DNA from: Limnephilus marmoratus
Lineage: Eukaryota > Arthropoda > Insecta > Trichoptera > Limnephilidae
NCBI GenBank assembly: GCA_917880885.1
Contig: OU862918.1
Location: 28,357,988 to 28,421,987 of the forward strand
DNA length: 64,000 bases
Reading direction: 5' to 3'
Part shown: positions 9,155 through 17,936 of the stretch, in pieces
How positions within the stretch are numbered: position 1 is the stretch's first letter
Layout of the letters: each line of letters begins with the position of its first letter
Notes under the pieces: generated by a model
Told to the model about the DNA's origin: nothing
Database searches by the model: none
The model's input: the letters and a program-made list of their open reading frames with translations, nothing else
Translations under genes and position numbers: made by a program

Positions 9155-9660
9155 AGTATGAAGCAAAGTCCCGCTGTCTATACGCTTAGATCTTTTAAAC
9201 TACGCAAAGGATTTTCATGCGGTTTTCACCAATAGACAGAGTGATTTATGAGGAAGGTTTATAGGTATATAATTTGTCAAGGTTTTTTTCTAAATCGGCT
9301 AAAATATTATTTTTATTTTATAGAAAGTTGACAGCAAATCAGATATTACATAATAATACAATAATAAGATTAAGTTAATTTTGCCAATTATGAACTTTCC
9401 GCTAATGATAGTGAATTATGAAGTGTGACATTTTAAGGGTGTTTTCTTAATTAATTTACTTGTTAGTTACAATATATGAACACAGGAGAGGGGGGAGGGG
9501 AGGGGAGGAGGAACACATGAATAATATAAAGGGAGCGGGCAGTGGATTTGATACGTATGAACGTATGCAAATTAAAAGATGGCGTTGGTTATAAAGATTG
9601 GGTAATGGCGTTGTGTTTCATTAGCCACAGGAAACTGTGGCTAGGTCTGCTAGTTACCAT
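9155..9660 (-). mobile_element. FAM-D dispersed element, worn
   Basis: On the minus strand the head CTAGCAGACC...GCTGTGGCTAATGAAACAC is near 9620-9658. The tail block (TCACTC...TCTATTGGTGAAAACCGCAT, then AAAATCC..TGCGTAGTTTAAAAGATC) is at about 9200-9260. Between them is unrelated filler with a purine-rich GGGGAGGGGAGGGG stretch at 9486-9510, so the body is rearranged. Other copies are at 23001, 26309, 40975 and 46283. Confidence 0.7.
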
Positions 9661-9857
9661 TAATCATCAAATGGCCAATCTACGCCATTTTTTTTACATT
9701 TACAAGGTCGCCGTCAAACGCCGATTCTGGGCCCATTTCAGCTTTTGAACAGTTGTATCAGCTGACAAACATGACAGTTGTGTTTTTCTGCTTAAAACAA
9801 TATGTTTAAAAGGTGAAACGGACCTAGAATTGTCGTTAAACAGGAGCGTTTAAATGT

Positions 9858-10735
9858 GAAAATAAAAAAAAATTTTACAAAACAAAAAACGACTTCAAAA
9901 AATGCACTAAAGTAAAAAAATTATTTCGTATTCTTCTACAACTTCATAATCAACTTACTTTTTCTACTCATCAATATGTAGGTACGATTGTTATTTTTGG
10001 AGTCGGTGTCAGCAAGTCGCTTGTGCGACACAAGCACATCTCACCTATAACTATGTATATAGTTACAAACCTACCATGACTGACACCGACTCCAAAAATA
10101 ACAATCGTACCTACATATTGATGAGTAGAAAAAGTAAGTTGATTATGAAGTTGTAGAAGAATACGAAATTATTTTTTTACTTTTTAGTGCATTTTTTTAA
10201 GTCGTTTTTTTGTTTTGTTAAAATTTTTGTTTATTTTTTGATTTTTAGTGAATCTGAAGTACACTAACTATTTGTCTGAATATGGGTAAACCTACTAAAC
10301 GTGCTGCTCATATGAGACGGACGTAATTTGACCATAACGACGTTAAGGTCAAATTAAAAGATTCGGCCGAGTTTTGTTAATTTGTCATAGATACGATAAT
10401 CAGAACCTAACCAAACTCTCATCAAACTACCCTTGAAGTATATCCTTTCCAATAAAAAAAGAATCATCGAAATCGGTTGGCGTGATATTGAGTTATTCGT
10501 CCATTTGTCGCGCGGATACTTAATGCAAATTTAAGACTTATATGGTTTTCTCATGGATGCCATTGGCAGAACTGGACCAAATTAAAATAGGACTACACGG
10601 AAAGCATCAGCTTTCAAATAAAAAAAGAATCATCAATATCGGTTCACCCAGTCGAAAGTTCTGAGGTAATAAACATAAAAAAAAAAAAAAAATACAGTCG
10701 AATTGAGAACCTCCTCCTTTTTGAAGTCGTTTAAA
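9858..10735. mobile_element. Element with ~150-bp near-perfect palindromic arms
   Basis: Arms at about 9860-10012 and 10080-10231 are almost perfect inverted copies around a 67-bp spacer. The inner edge is GGAGTCGGTGTCAG / CTGACACCGACTCC. AAACGACTTCAAAAA occurs at the left edge (about 9886), inverted near 10200, and inverted again at the right end (about 10718-10733). The unit with terminal AAACGACTTC words therefore spans to 10735. The right segment contains AGAATCATCGAAATCGGTTG and CAGTCGAATTGAGAACCTCC, a block I recognise as widespread in insect genomes. No transposase is visible. Confidence 0.75.
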
Positions 10736-11860
10736 AACAGCCATTTATTGACAACATTACGTTTGAATTTCTTCGAAATATTCTGACCTTATCTTTACGA
10801 TCGAGCTTTATACAGCTTACTAATGGTGAAGTACCTACCACGAAGTTGTGCAAGATTTGTAGTTGGCAGGACTGTACTGGTGTTTGCAGTTAAGATGCAG
10901 GAGTCTGCCAAGTTCCCAGGTTCGATGAATGAGTTTCTGCGCTGGCATAATAATTCAATTCAGCTGGTTATGCTAATTTGATATCGGCTGCATTGAAAGC
11001 ATAAGCTTTGAAATTTTGGCCATTGTTTTTTTTTCTATGAGAAATGTCTGCGAAATATAACGACACACGCAATAACTCAAATAGTTGGACTTAATCTTTG
11101 CAAAATAGTACCTACATACCTAACTATTTTTTAAATTTAAAAAATATATATTTCAAGTCATGGCTTTGTTTCACAAGAGAGTGTATACCATACAATCGTA
11201 CAATGAATGTCCTCGATGCTAGGAGTTCACCTGTGTTGTGAAGGACATTTGGTTAACTCTATAGAGGAAGGCTTTAATTAATAATATTATAGGCTAACCG
11301 AAATTAAAATTAATTAATGTACTTATAAACAATTCAAACTTTAAAATATAACAATAATTTTAACAAATAAATAAATAAAAAAAATAGAATAAAATGATGT
11401 GTCTTTAGTGTCCAAAAGATTTGGCCCGGACTCCGCCTGGGCAGTAAGGGAACTGTACCCCAAGTATCGATTAATGCGAGAGAGAGAAATATTTTGAATA
11501 GCATCCCTTTTATACTGCTAAAAACTGTAAAAATACCGCCTTTCAGACTATTAAAAATACGAGAATAACAATAACACTGGTACTAGACACCTACTGGGTC
11601 ACGTGGTCTATTTTAGTTAGTCGGTAACACTAGCTTACATAAAATTCATCCAGAGGTCTCTAGCATTCATACTCTCTTAATAAGCTAATCAAGATTAAAT
11701 CAATGTGATTAACTACAGTACTTATCTCGTAGATGTCACTATTCTTAAGTTAGCTATTAGACCATATTATCGTCGAATACGGAAAAAACGAAATCACTTC
11801 AAACATCGACCAACAAAGTCTAGACAGGGCGCGTGGATATCAAAAAAAGACACCAAAACT
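10736..11860. other. Mostly unrecognised; possible retroposon 3' end near 11200-11385
   Basis: No coding frame over 60 codons has family features. The stretch 11180-11385 ends in AACAAATAAATAAATAAAAA, which looks like an (AAAT)n retroposon tail, but no ORF precedes it. The rest is A+T-rich and unassigned. Confidence 0.35.
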
Positions 11861-12063
11861 AACTAACCATCACGCCGTCTTCCCGAAGGGGTAGGGAAAG
11901 AGGACGCACCGCCAAACATTCCTTGCCTTCTTCGCATTCATACATCTTCTCATACATGCTCTTCTTTATCCTGAGTCTTGACATCGCCAGACTCAAGTAT
12001 CTGATTTACTTAGTCGTGCCATGTCTTCATCGGGCGTCCCAGACTTCTTCTACCATTCTCCTT
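11861..12063 (-). pseudogene. LINE 3'-terminal fragment, same family as 56560-57095
   Basis: On the minus strand it matches the C-terminal coding and 3' end of the LINE at 56560-57095: AGAAGAAGTC.G.GACGCCCG, CAGATACTTGAGTC, TTTGGCGGT.CGTCCTCT and the terminus GGCGTGATGGTTAGTTAG. The C-terminal basic RPR motif region is present but the frame is not maintained. It is 5'-truncated at about 12063, where a SINE-A begins. Confidence 0.75.
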
Positions 12064-12065
12064 AG

Positions 12066-12153
12066 ACACTGATCTCCAGATTCCTACCCACACCTAATAA
12101 ACTTTTCCTTCACAAGACTTCCTCTCCTTCGTTTTAAAAAAGACCCTTCACAC
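12066..12153 (+). mobile_element. SINE-A, left part of a split copy
   Basis: CACTGATCTCCAGATTCC, TACCCAC, CTTTTCCTTCACAAGACTTC and AAAAAAGACCCTTCACAC match the SINE-A body up to the start of its 3' stem. The sequence then breaks into the TATCGAT-rich element, and the rest of the SINE resumes at 12953. Confidence 0.75.
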
Positions 12154-12952
12154 TAGGGATGTCGAAAGTGAAAAAAATATCGATATATCGATGTATCGAT
12201 ATTTATTAAAATATTAATATCGACGTCGATATATCGAGGAAAAAATATCGATGTATCGATATATCGGTAAAATTTTCAAAAGATTTTGCGTTTTTAAAAT
12301 AATAGTGTATTCAGCTCAATATTATCAATAGTACTCGTAATTTTTATACACAATGTGTATTATTTTAACGTACAAAAATTTCAATAAAAATGAAGTTATT
12401 TTTATCAGTATTCATTTTTTTAGGTAATAATTTCAAAAATATCAAAAACTAAAAAGCTGTCTTTTAACTTCTATGTAAACTGAGACGCATACAAAATTTC
12501 TATAGATCTCGGTAACATTCTATTGGCGTAATTAATCTGTCAAAAAGGACTTCTTGTTTGGAATAAGGTATAGTAAATAAGGGAACCAACACATAGGAGT
12601 GGCTTAGGAAAAAATGGCGTAAAATAGCATACATTCTATGAATGTACCTACACATGTGAGATAGTATTAGTGATTACAAATACTAATGCAAAGACAATAG
12701 ATTTGTAAGCCATTAATAGTTAAAATTTTAGCATGTGATGAAAGCCAGATGTCATGACCCAATATGGTAACTTTTTTCCATTCGTTTCTATACGGTTTTG
12801 GATTCTAGTGACTCTAGTTACATAAATAACTAAAAATATCGTTTTTGATATAATTTTCGATATTGGATATATTGTATCGATATATCGGCTAAAAATATCG
12901 ATGTATTGAATTGAAATTATCGATGCATCGATATATCGATACTTTTTCAACA
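12154..12952. mobile_element. Non-autonomous TIR element with TATCGAT-rich ends (hAT-like)
   Basis: The left end begins TAGGGATGTCGAAAGTGAAA and runs into overlapping ATATCGATATATCGATGTATCGAT words. The right end (about 12840-12952) is the inverted counterpart ending CGATACTTTTTCAACA. The last bases expected from the left end (GACATCCCT) are missing at the right, so that terminus was trimmed. No transposase frame is present. Assignment to hAT rests on the end sequence only. Confidence 0.65.
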
Positions 12953-13021
12953 AGATAACACAGACCCTGAGGGGAATTATTTTCCCCAGGGCCTCCTTTG
13001 TGGAGCTGATGTAAAAAAAAA
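12953..13021 (+). mobile_element. SINE-A, right part of the split copy
   Basis: AAGATAACACAGACCCTGAG through CCCCAGGGCCTCCTTTGTGG and GAGCTGATGTAAAAAAAA is the SINE-A 3' stem and poly(A). Together with 12066-12153 it reconstitutes the SINE 3' half, with the bases around GCATCCCC lost at the junction. Confidence 0.8.
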
Positions 13022-13025
13022 TAGC

Positions 13026-13158
13026 CATACTTCCCAACCTTCTTTTTCCACATTTCCTACCCTTTCCCATTACCTCAGCCTCCCAACCCAGTACCTACAC
13101 CATCCCTACTGGCATAGGACCATTGGGAGCAATCGGGACTTTTGTGCTGTATTCACGT
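13026..13158 (+). repeat. SINE-B, 3' part
   Basis: The tract TACCCTTTCCCATTACCTCA, GCCTCCCAACCCAGTAC and GGAGCAATCGGGACTTTTGT matches the last third of SINE-B. It ends near GTATTCACGTGTTTTAT. It directly abuts the SINE-A poly(A). Confidence 0.6.
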
Positions 13159-13462
13159 GTTTTATCTTCTGGATACATAGCCGAGTAGCGTAAGTTGCTT
13201 GAAATGAAGGTTATAAGGTAAGCAAGGTCGTAAAGTTAACTGAGAAAATTTAAAACAAACAATTTTCTTAATAAAACTAAATTGCTACGTGCACCTGAGT
13301 CAACACAGAAAATTGCCAGAGAATTTCTCTAGAAAATAAAACGAATAAAAAGGAGCCGATAAAACGAATAAAATTAAGCCGATAGGTTCGCAAAAACTAT
13401 CGGCTTAACTTTTCTTGTCATAATGATATGATTCGTTAATACCACAAATATTAATATTCAGA

Positions 13463-13518
13463 TAATTTGTAAAGCGCCGTTTGTGCGAAAAGTCACTTTA
13501 AGGGCGCTGTATTTTTTT
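13463..13518 (-). repeat. Orphan L2-like LINE 3' tail
   Basis: The reverse strand reads AGCGCCCTTAAAGTGACTTT then CGCACAAACGGCGCTTTACA, the same tail as at 1027-1075. No coding part remains. Confidence 0.6.
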
Positions 13519-13523
13519 AGATT

Positions 13524-13972
13524 ACCTCCACACAGGAGGCCCGGGGGAAATTATTCTCCTCAGGGCCTATTTCATCTTTGGTATGCCGTGTGGAGGGTAT
13601 TTTTAGGGAAAGGAAGGAGAGGATGTTCTGGGAAGGAAAAATGTATCAGGGGTGGTTAGGAATCTGGGGATCAGTGTGTCCAGAAGTGACGGACGAATGA
13701 ATTTATCCATTCCTCTGTGGTCCAAATCCTGCTGAGAGTCCTGCAGGAGAGGTCAAAAGATCTCCCTCAACCAGTCTTTCCCGATCAGACCTGCCAGGTA
13801 GTTGGTGGGCAGGCGCATCCGCCGCCAAGAACCGAACATATCTGACCCCATGAACCCAGGCATCCCGTCATCAAACGTAGCGAACCACTTGGGGTTACCT
13901 ATGGTAGAGGTGTTGGTTATCCAATAAAGGTTCCCAGGGCGGCGGTACCCATTTCCGCCTCCCAAATTGAAC
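13524..13972 (-). mobile_element. SINE-A, long form, nearly complete
   Basis: On the minus strand the copy starts at AATTTGGGAGGCGGAAATGG (about 13972) and proceeds through ACCGCC, GGTTATCCAATAAAGG inverted, the GTTCGCTACGTTTG block and the long-form module with TCGGGAAAGACTGGTTGAGG. It ends in the 3' stem GGCCCTGAGGAGAATAATTT...CCCCCGGGCCTCC near 13530. It has no long poly(A). It is a good reference for the long form. Confidence 0.9.
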
Positions 13973-14084
13973 ACGATAAATGGCAATTAATTGGAACAGA
14001 ATTTGATTGATGACTTGGACTTAATCTAATTGACCATCGTGCAATCTCTTGCAGGGTTAGGAAGAGAAGATGGTGAACCTTGAA

Positions 14085-14288
14085 TACGTGAGCCCATTTA
14101 GCAGAGGAGCAAGGGTTCATGGTATAAGGTTTGTCTAGGTCTTGGCGGTGGATGATCTGGACATATTGAATCCACCCCTCATACCTTTTCCTTCCTAAAC
14201 TTTCTCTCCTACATTTCCTCAAAAAGTTTCCCCCAAGATGACGTAGGCCCTTAGGAAAATTATTTTGCAAAGGAGCTAATGTAAAAAA
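14085..14288 (+). mobile_element. SINE-A, short form, 5'-truncated
   Basis: It starts around TGAGCCCATTTAGCAGAGG, contains GGTTTGTCTAGGTCTTGGCG, skips the long-form block, and carries CCACCCCTCATACCTTTTCC and the 3' module. Half of the inner stem is deleted (GGCCCTTAGGAAAATTATTT then TGCAAAGGAGC). It ends GCTAATGTAAAAAAAC. Confidence 0.8.
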
Positions 14289-14439
14289 ACTCTTCTATTG
14301 CAGCGATTCTTGACATAACCCAACCCATGCATTTGATTCAATTGACCGCGTCATGATTTCCTTGAATGTCCCCGATGTATGGCTGTGAGGGTTTCGTAAC
14401 TCAACAAAGTGGAGTTTGAAAAGTCTTTAAAAGTGATGA

Positions 14440-14965
14440 AATAAAACAGAGTGTACAATTCACACGTGGTAGAAGTGAAACCTTTAGAAAACAAAAGTAG
14501 ACAAGAGTGGGGAGGCTAAGCTCATCGCACAAAGAGGAGATCGATTATACTATCTCATTCTCTCGCAGGCTAAATACTATAGATGCTTGTAAATTCTCCA
14601 ACTTGTTATCAGGTACCTGATTTATACTTTTCAATACTTACTACTAACTTACCTGCTTATCTCATGCACTGTAAATCCGAATATATTATACGTTACCAGA
14701 TTAATTCGGTAAATCCGAATATAATAATATATGCTACCAGGTTACTTTTCTATTTTTTTGTTTGTTATGTAATTGTGTACATTTCTTGGAATAATATGAA
14801 CTAAACTTGTCAATTTGTCTGTCCTGGAACGGAAAACTTTCCTAGTTGGACAGGCAAAGCTTCCTAATATGTAATTTATACTTTCTTTTGTATCTATCTA
14901 TAATAAATAAATAAAAATAAAAGTATGTGTTTATCTCTTTTTAGTGTCGCTATTTTTATTTCGTC
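14440..14965 (+). repeat. Dispersed repeat, interrupted by a LINE tail; partner at 40605-40790
   Basis: Sequence 14440-14580 (AGTGTACAATTCACACG, AAAACAAAAGTAGAC, CATTCTCTCGCAGGCTAAAT) and 14924-14965 (GTTTATCTCTTTTTAGTGTC then GCTATTT) are contiguous in the inverted copy at 40605-40790. That copy lacks the intervening 14586-14921 LINE tail, so it is the empty site. Confidence 0.75.
14586..14921 (+). mobile_element. LINE 3' UTR insertion (strongly 5'-truncated)
   Basis: It contains duplicated GTAAATCCGAATATA words and a stem-forming pair TGTCCTGGAACGGAAAAC ... GTTGGACAG, and ends in TATCTATAATAAATAAATAA plus A-rich tail. No coding part remains. The insertion boundaries are supported by the uninterrupted partner repeat at 40605-40790. 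Confidence 0.7.
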
Positions 14966-15516
14966 GAGTTTTTTTTTTTTTTTTTACATTAACTCCACAC
15001 AGGAGGCCCTGAGGAAAATAATTTCCCTCAGGGTCTATGTCATCTAGGATGCTGTGTGGAGGGTCTTTTTGAGGAAAGGAAGGAATGAACATTGGTCTTG
15101 AAGAGACCCATGTTGTAGGAAGGAGGAAACACAGAGGCCGGCAAATCATTCCACAGCCGAGCTGTTGAACACAAGAACGAGTCGAAGAAACGACCCGTTC
15201 TCATGTGACAAATGTCAACTGTGTACAAATGTTGGGCACGCGTTTGGCGTGTTTCCCGACTATGCACCGGTGCCGAAGGGATCAATGATGCTAGTTCCTC
15301 GGAGCATCTTCCATTGTAATACCGGTAGAACAAGGATAGCATTCCCACCCGACGCCTGTGCTCTAAAGATTGCAATCCGTCTGTTAAGATGGGAGAATCT
15401 ATCAAACGGACCGCCCGTTTCTGCACAGAGTCGAGGGTTTTTTTCAGGTATTTTGGAGCTCCAGACCAGAGGTGGCTGCCAAATTCAACCGTGGGGCGCA
15501 CTTGAGTTTCAAATCA
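14966..15516 (-). pseudogene. Jockey/CR1-type LINE, C-terminal ORF and 3' tail (partner of SINE-A)
   Basis: The minus frame 15040-15501 encodes 153 residues: RPTVEFGSHLWSGAPKYLKK, LDSVQKRAVRLID, RRRVGMLSLFYRYYNG.CS, RTGRFFDSF, ARLWNDLPASVFP and FKTNVHSFL. This is the classical RP..E..S..W.G.P......LD..Q.RA.RL...LF.RY...C......WN.LP ending of Jockey/CR1-like RT proteins. It is open without frameshift but 5'-truncated: a stop codon lies just upstream at about 15517 and the catalytic domain is missing. The last codons, SSKRPSTQHPR, lie in DNA shared with the SINE-A 3' module. The TGA is followed by the same double stem (outer CTCCACACAG/CTGTGTGGAG, inner GGCCCTGAGG/CCTCAGGGCC) and a poly(A), seen as the T-run at 14971-14988. 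The copy at 59540-60033 is nearly identical, so the family was active recently. Confidence 0.85.
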
Positions 15517-15604
15517 CAACGGTGCTAAAGAAGTTTTCGCCTAAAAATAGCTCCTATCCTAACCTAATGAAACCTATTTAACCAAGTTCACCACGTTGCA
15601 ACAC
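15517..15604. other. Short unique stretch
   Basis: The stretch holds TCCTATCCTAACCTAATG, a single CCTAA-like word, and nothing else I can support. Confidence 0.3.
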
Positions 15605-15806
15605 TTGTAATGACTTTGAGGAGTGATGAAGTTGCATATTTTTGAGTTGTCCGGTCACCGGCAGTGAGGCTTGAAATTGGCAGAGAGAGGAATAACGTAG
15701 GTATACTCCTGAAGTTTTGAAATCATGAAGAGTCGTGTTACTTCAGTCTTCATCCGCCTTCGAGTCAATAATATGTTTTTTATGTGAATACCGCCCAAGT
15801 CCCATT
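15605..15806 (+). repeat. 200-bp direct repeat, left copy, flanking MITE-G
   Basis: It matches 16297-16505 in the same orientation with perhaps 15% difference: TTGTAATGACTTTG, AGGAGTGATGAAGTTGCA, GAGTTGTCCGGTCACCGGCA, GTCTTCATCCGCC and TATGTGAATACCGCCCA. Its last 30 bp are a SINE-B tail (minus) that stops abruptly at MITE-G. The right copy instead runs on into the rest of the SINE-B. Confidence 0.85.
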
Positions 15807-16296
15807 GGAGGCGTCTACTAATACCTACAGGAATTCCAAAAACTGAAAAAATCGAACTAATATCTATGAGAACTAAAGTGTTGACGAATATCTACAGCTC
15901 AAACTGCTGACTAATATCTATGAGAACCAAAGTGTTGACGAATATCTACAGCTCAAACTGCTGACTAATATCTATGAGAACCAAAGTGTTGACGTATATC
16001 TACAGCACTGGCAGAGGTTGGATTTGCAATTATGTATAGCATATTGGAATAACGTAATATTGCGTATGCAGTTTAAAAAACTTAATTTATGTAAGTATGT
16101 ATGTAAAAATCCCTAATATCCGGACTATTGGACACATTTAGCTGATTAGTCCAACCTACGCTCTGTAGATATTAGTTCAACCTACGCTTTGTAGATATTA
16201 GTCAACACTCTGAAGTTCGTAGATATTAGTTCTACATATGAGCGTAAGATGATATTCGTCCGACATACAGGCTGTAGATATTAGTAACTGGAGTCC
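15807..16296 (+). mobile_element. MITE-G copy 1
   Basis: It starts GGAGGCGTCTACTAATACC and ends ATATTAGTAACTGGAGTCC. The left half carries ACTAATATCTA and ACGAATATCTA motifs spaced 26-28 bp. The right half carries the same motifs inverted (TAGATATTAGT, GATATTCGT), some lost. The core contains TGCAATTATGTATAGCATAT. No ORF is present. No matching target duplication is seen (left GTCCCATT, right TTGTAATG). This fits the surrounding direct repeat having been rearranged after insertion. Complete copies are at 43103-43642 and 34634-35475. Confidence 0.9.
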
Positions 16297-16505
16297 TTGT
16301 AATGTAATGACTTTGCAAAGGAGTGATGAAGTTGCACATTGTTGAGTTGTCCGGTCACCGGCAGTGAGTCATTAAATTGCCAGAGGGAGGAATAACGTAG
16401 GTCTCTTGAGTTTTGAAGTCACGAAGAGTCGTGTAACTAACTTCAGTCTTCATCCGCCCTCGAGTCAATAATATATTTTTTAATGTGAATACCGCCCATG
16501 TCCCA
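16297..16505 (+). repeat. 200-bp direct repeat, right copy
   Basis: See 15605-15806. This copy continues without interruption into the SINE-B at 16485-16995, so it preserves the original arrangement. Confidence 0.85.
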
Positions 16506-16678
16506 TCTACTCCCTTCTGGAGAAAGTGAAACAATGACTTAACAAATTGGGGCAAATTGTGAGGCTGAAGGTAGTTGGATGAAGAAGGAGATGGGAAAGA
16601 GGTAGGTGGAGAGCATGGCTTTGATAGATCTGGTCACCAAACACGGCTAAAACCATTTCAAGCCACATTTCAATTCTT

Positions 16679-16760
16679 AATAATAATAATAATTTGATGA
16701 CTTCTGTAGCGCCATTTTCGTGAGAAAATCACCTCAAGGGCGCTTTAACATGGTAACTCT
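16679..16760 (-). repeat. L2-like LINE 3' tail inserted in SINE-B
   Basis: On the minus strand AAAGCGCCCTTGAGGTGATT, TTCTCACGAAAATGGCGCTA and then (ATT)n, seen as AATAATAATAATAA at 16679. The tail carries no coding part. The SINE-B sequence resumes on both sides. Confidence 0.75.
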
Positions 16761-16848
16761 TAATGGTGGTCTTAAATCATGGCGATATTCAGAGCATCTT
16801 CCACTCTGGAACGTGCCGCAAAAATGCTATTAAATAATAAATATTTTG

Positions 16849-16876
16849 AAATGATTAATAATTAATCATTTCAATT
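16849..16876. repeat. Small perfect palindrome
   Basis: TGAAATGATTA and TAATCATTTCA flank a 5-bp centre. It lies in the A+T-rich linker behind the SINE-B head, and its role is unknown. Confidence 0.7.
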
Positions 16877-16995
16877 GTGAAAGATCACCAAATAATCAAA
16901 TAAAATTAATTTTTGCGTACATCAGGATTTGAACCCACGACTTTCGGATTGCTATTCGGAAATCTTAGGTCTTACCGCTCCACCACGGAAGCCGT

Positions 16996-17674
16996 CAAAA
17001 CTAATTATTTTACGATCACATTTATCTTTTTGTAAAACTGTGTATAATTTTCTGAATAATTGATTAATCACGTTTAACGGCTTATTTCGCAAATAACGTA
17101 GGCAACTATGTCATTTATTTAATAATATTGATGTTTCTTTCCAGACGTATCATTGGAGTCAGCTTGGATATAAAATATGTACAATTATTCCACGATTCTA
17201 CGGAACTTCACCGGTCGCTTTTTGAAATATGAAATTTTCTGTTATGAATTGAAATTCTCGTGGCATAAAGTATTTTCAAGTTATGTTTTTGGGGTACTAT
17301 GCTATGTCGAGCTTCCTCCTTCTTTAGCCAACGTTTCGGACAAGGTTACAACGCACCATCGTAGGTATCTGCACATATGATAAATAAATCACGATAGAAA
17401 GAAATAGAATTTTCTGTTTGTAATATTATACTTTTTTATAAAACATCAACGAATACAAGCAGTTATTTCATAGGAAAGATTAGATATACCTAAACACAGA
17501 ATGACGAATAAAACTAGAAGTGACTTCCACGCAAATTTGAATGGAAACAAATGTTCCATTTAGCCCAGTGCTCCGTCTCACTTACACTCGCCTTGCATTG
17601 TAGATCTCCATCCCATTTGAATTTCGTAAGCACGGTTTCGTACTGGAAATTTAAGGCCCGATTGTGGCAATACC
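16996..17674. other. No recognisable feature
   Basis: It holds A+T-rich DNA with one 67-codon frame at 17177-17380 lacking any family motif, flanking splice or promoter signal. I do not call a gene. Confidence 0.4.
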
Positions 17675-17776
17675 TACCCACCCTTCATACCTTTCCCTCC
17701 ACCCAGCATCACCAAAGATGAAATAGGCCTTGAGGGAATTTTTTCCCGAGGGCCTCCTGAGTGGAATCAATGTCAA
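17675..17776 (+). mobile_element. SINE-A, 3' fragment
   Basis: TACCTACCCACCCTTCATAC, TCCACCCAGCATCACCAAAG, ATAGGCCTTGAGGG then CCGAGGGCCTCCTGAGTGG and ATGTCAAAAAATG match the SINE-A 3' third, diverged. Confidence 0.75.
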
Positions 17777-17864
17777 AAAATGAAATTAAAATTTAATTAA
17801 ATGAAGACAATATTAGCGAAACTCAATTGAAAATCTGGAGATAGAAAAATCAGAAAGAGATATT

Positions 17865-17936
17865 GACACCTCTGGGACTCGAACCCAGGACCTTCTGCTT
17901 ACGTGGCAAATGCTCTACCAACTGAGCTAAGGTGTC
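17865..17936 (-). tRNA. tRNA-like cloverleaf, anticodon CGT (Thr) by position; possible tRNA pseudogene or SINE head
   Basis: The 72-nt minus-strand sequence folds as a complete tRNA. The acceptor stem GACACCT/AGGTGTC has 7 of 7 pairs. The D-stem is GCTC/GAGC with loop AGTTGGTA, and the T-arm is CTGGG-TTCGAGT-CCCAG with 5 pairs. The A-box region (TAGCTCAGTTGG) and B-box (GGTTCGAGTCC) are intact. The anticodon stem TTTGC/GCAGA has one G-U pair. The loop reads CACGTAA, placing CGT at 34-36, but position 33 is A where nearly all tRNAs have U. A T-run (GATTTTTC) lies about 20 bp downstream and could end Pol III transcription. The structural conservation argues for a recent functional tRNA. The A33, and a setting full of tRNA-derived SINEs, argue for a pseudogene or a SINE head. 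No intron or CCA is encoded. Confidence 0.55.

Larger units (their letters stand above)
16485..16995 (-). mobile_element. SINE-B, full length, with tRNA-like head and an L2-tail insertion
   Basis: On the minus strand the head (about 16992-16915) resembles a tRNA. It has an A-box-like GTGGTGGAGCGGTAAGACC and a B-box-like GGGTTCAAATCCTG, but its acceptor arms do not pair well, so it is a tRNA-derived promoter rather than a tRNA. Then follow GCACGTTCCAGAGTGGAAGA, ATATCGCCATG, GTTTGGTGACCAGATCT and the 3' block ending GGTATTCACATTAAAAAA. An L2-like tail (16679-16760) interrupts the middle. The head-body-tail order equals the copy at 50945-51353. Confidence 0.8.

Noticed and set aside
12720..13070. 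116-codon minus-strand frame
   Set aside because: Crosses the TATCGAT element end, SINE-A and SINE-B; a composite of repeats.
13753..14270. Two minus-strand frames of 77 and 117 codons
   Set aside because: They lie in SINE-A copies; translations change with each copy and show no conservation.
15165..15581. 138-codon plus-strand frame (and its twin at 59721-60041)
   Set aside because: Both are antisense shadows of the LINE C-terminal ORF on the minus strand, which has the family motifs.
16915..16995. tRNA gene on the minus strand
   Set aside because: A- and B-box-like words are present, but the acceptor arms do not pair and the sequence continues into the SINE-B body.
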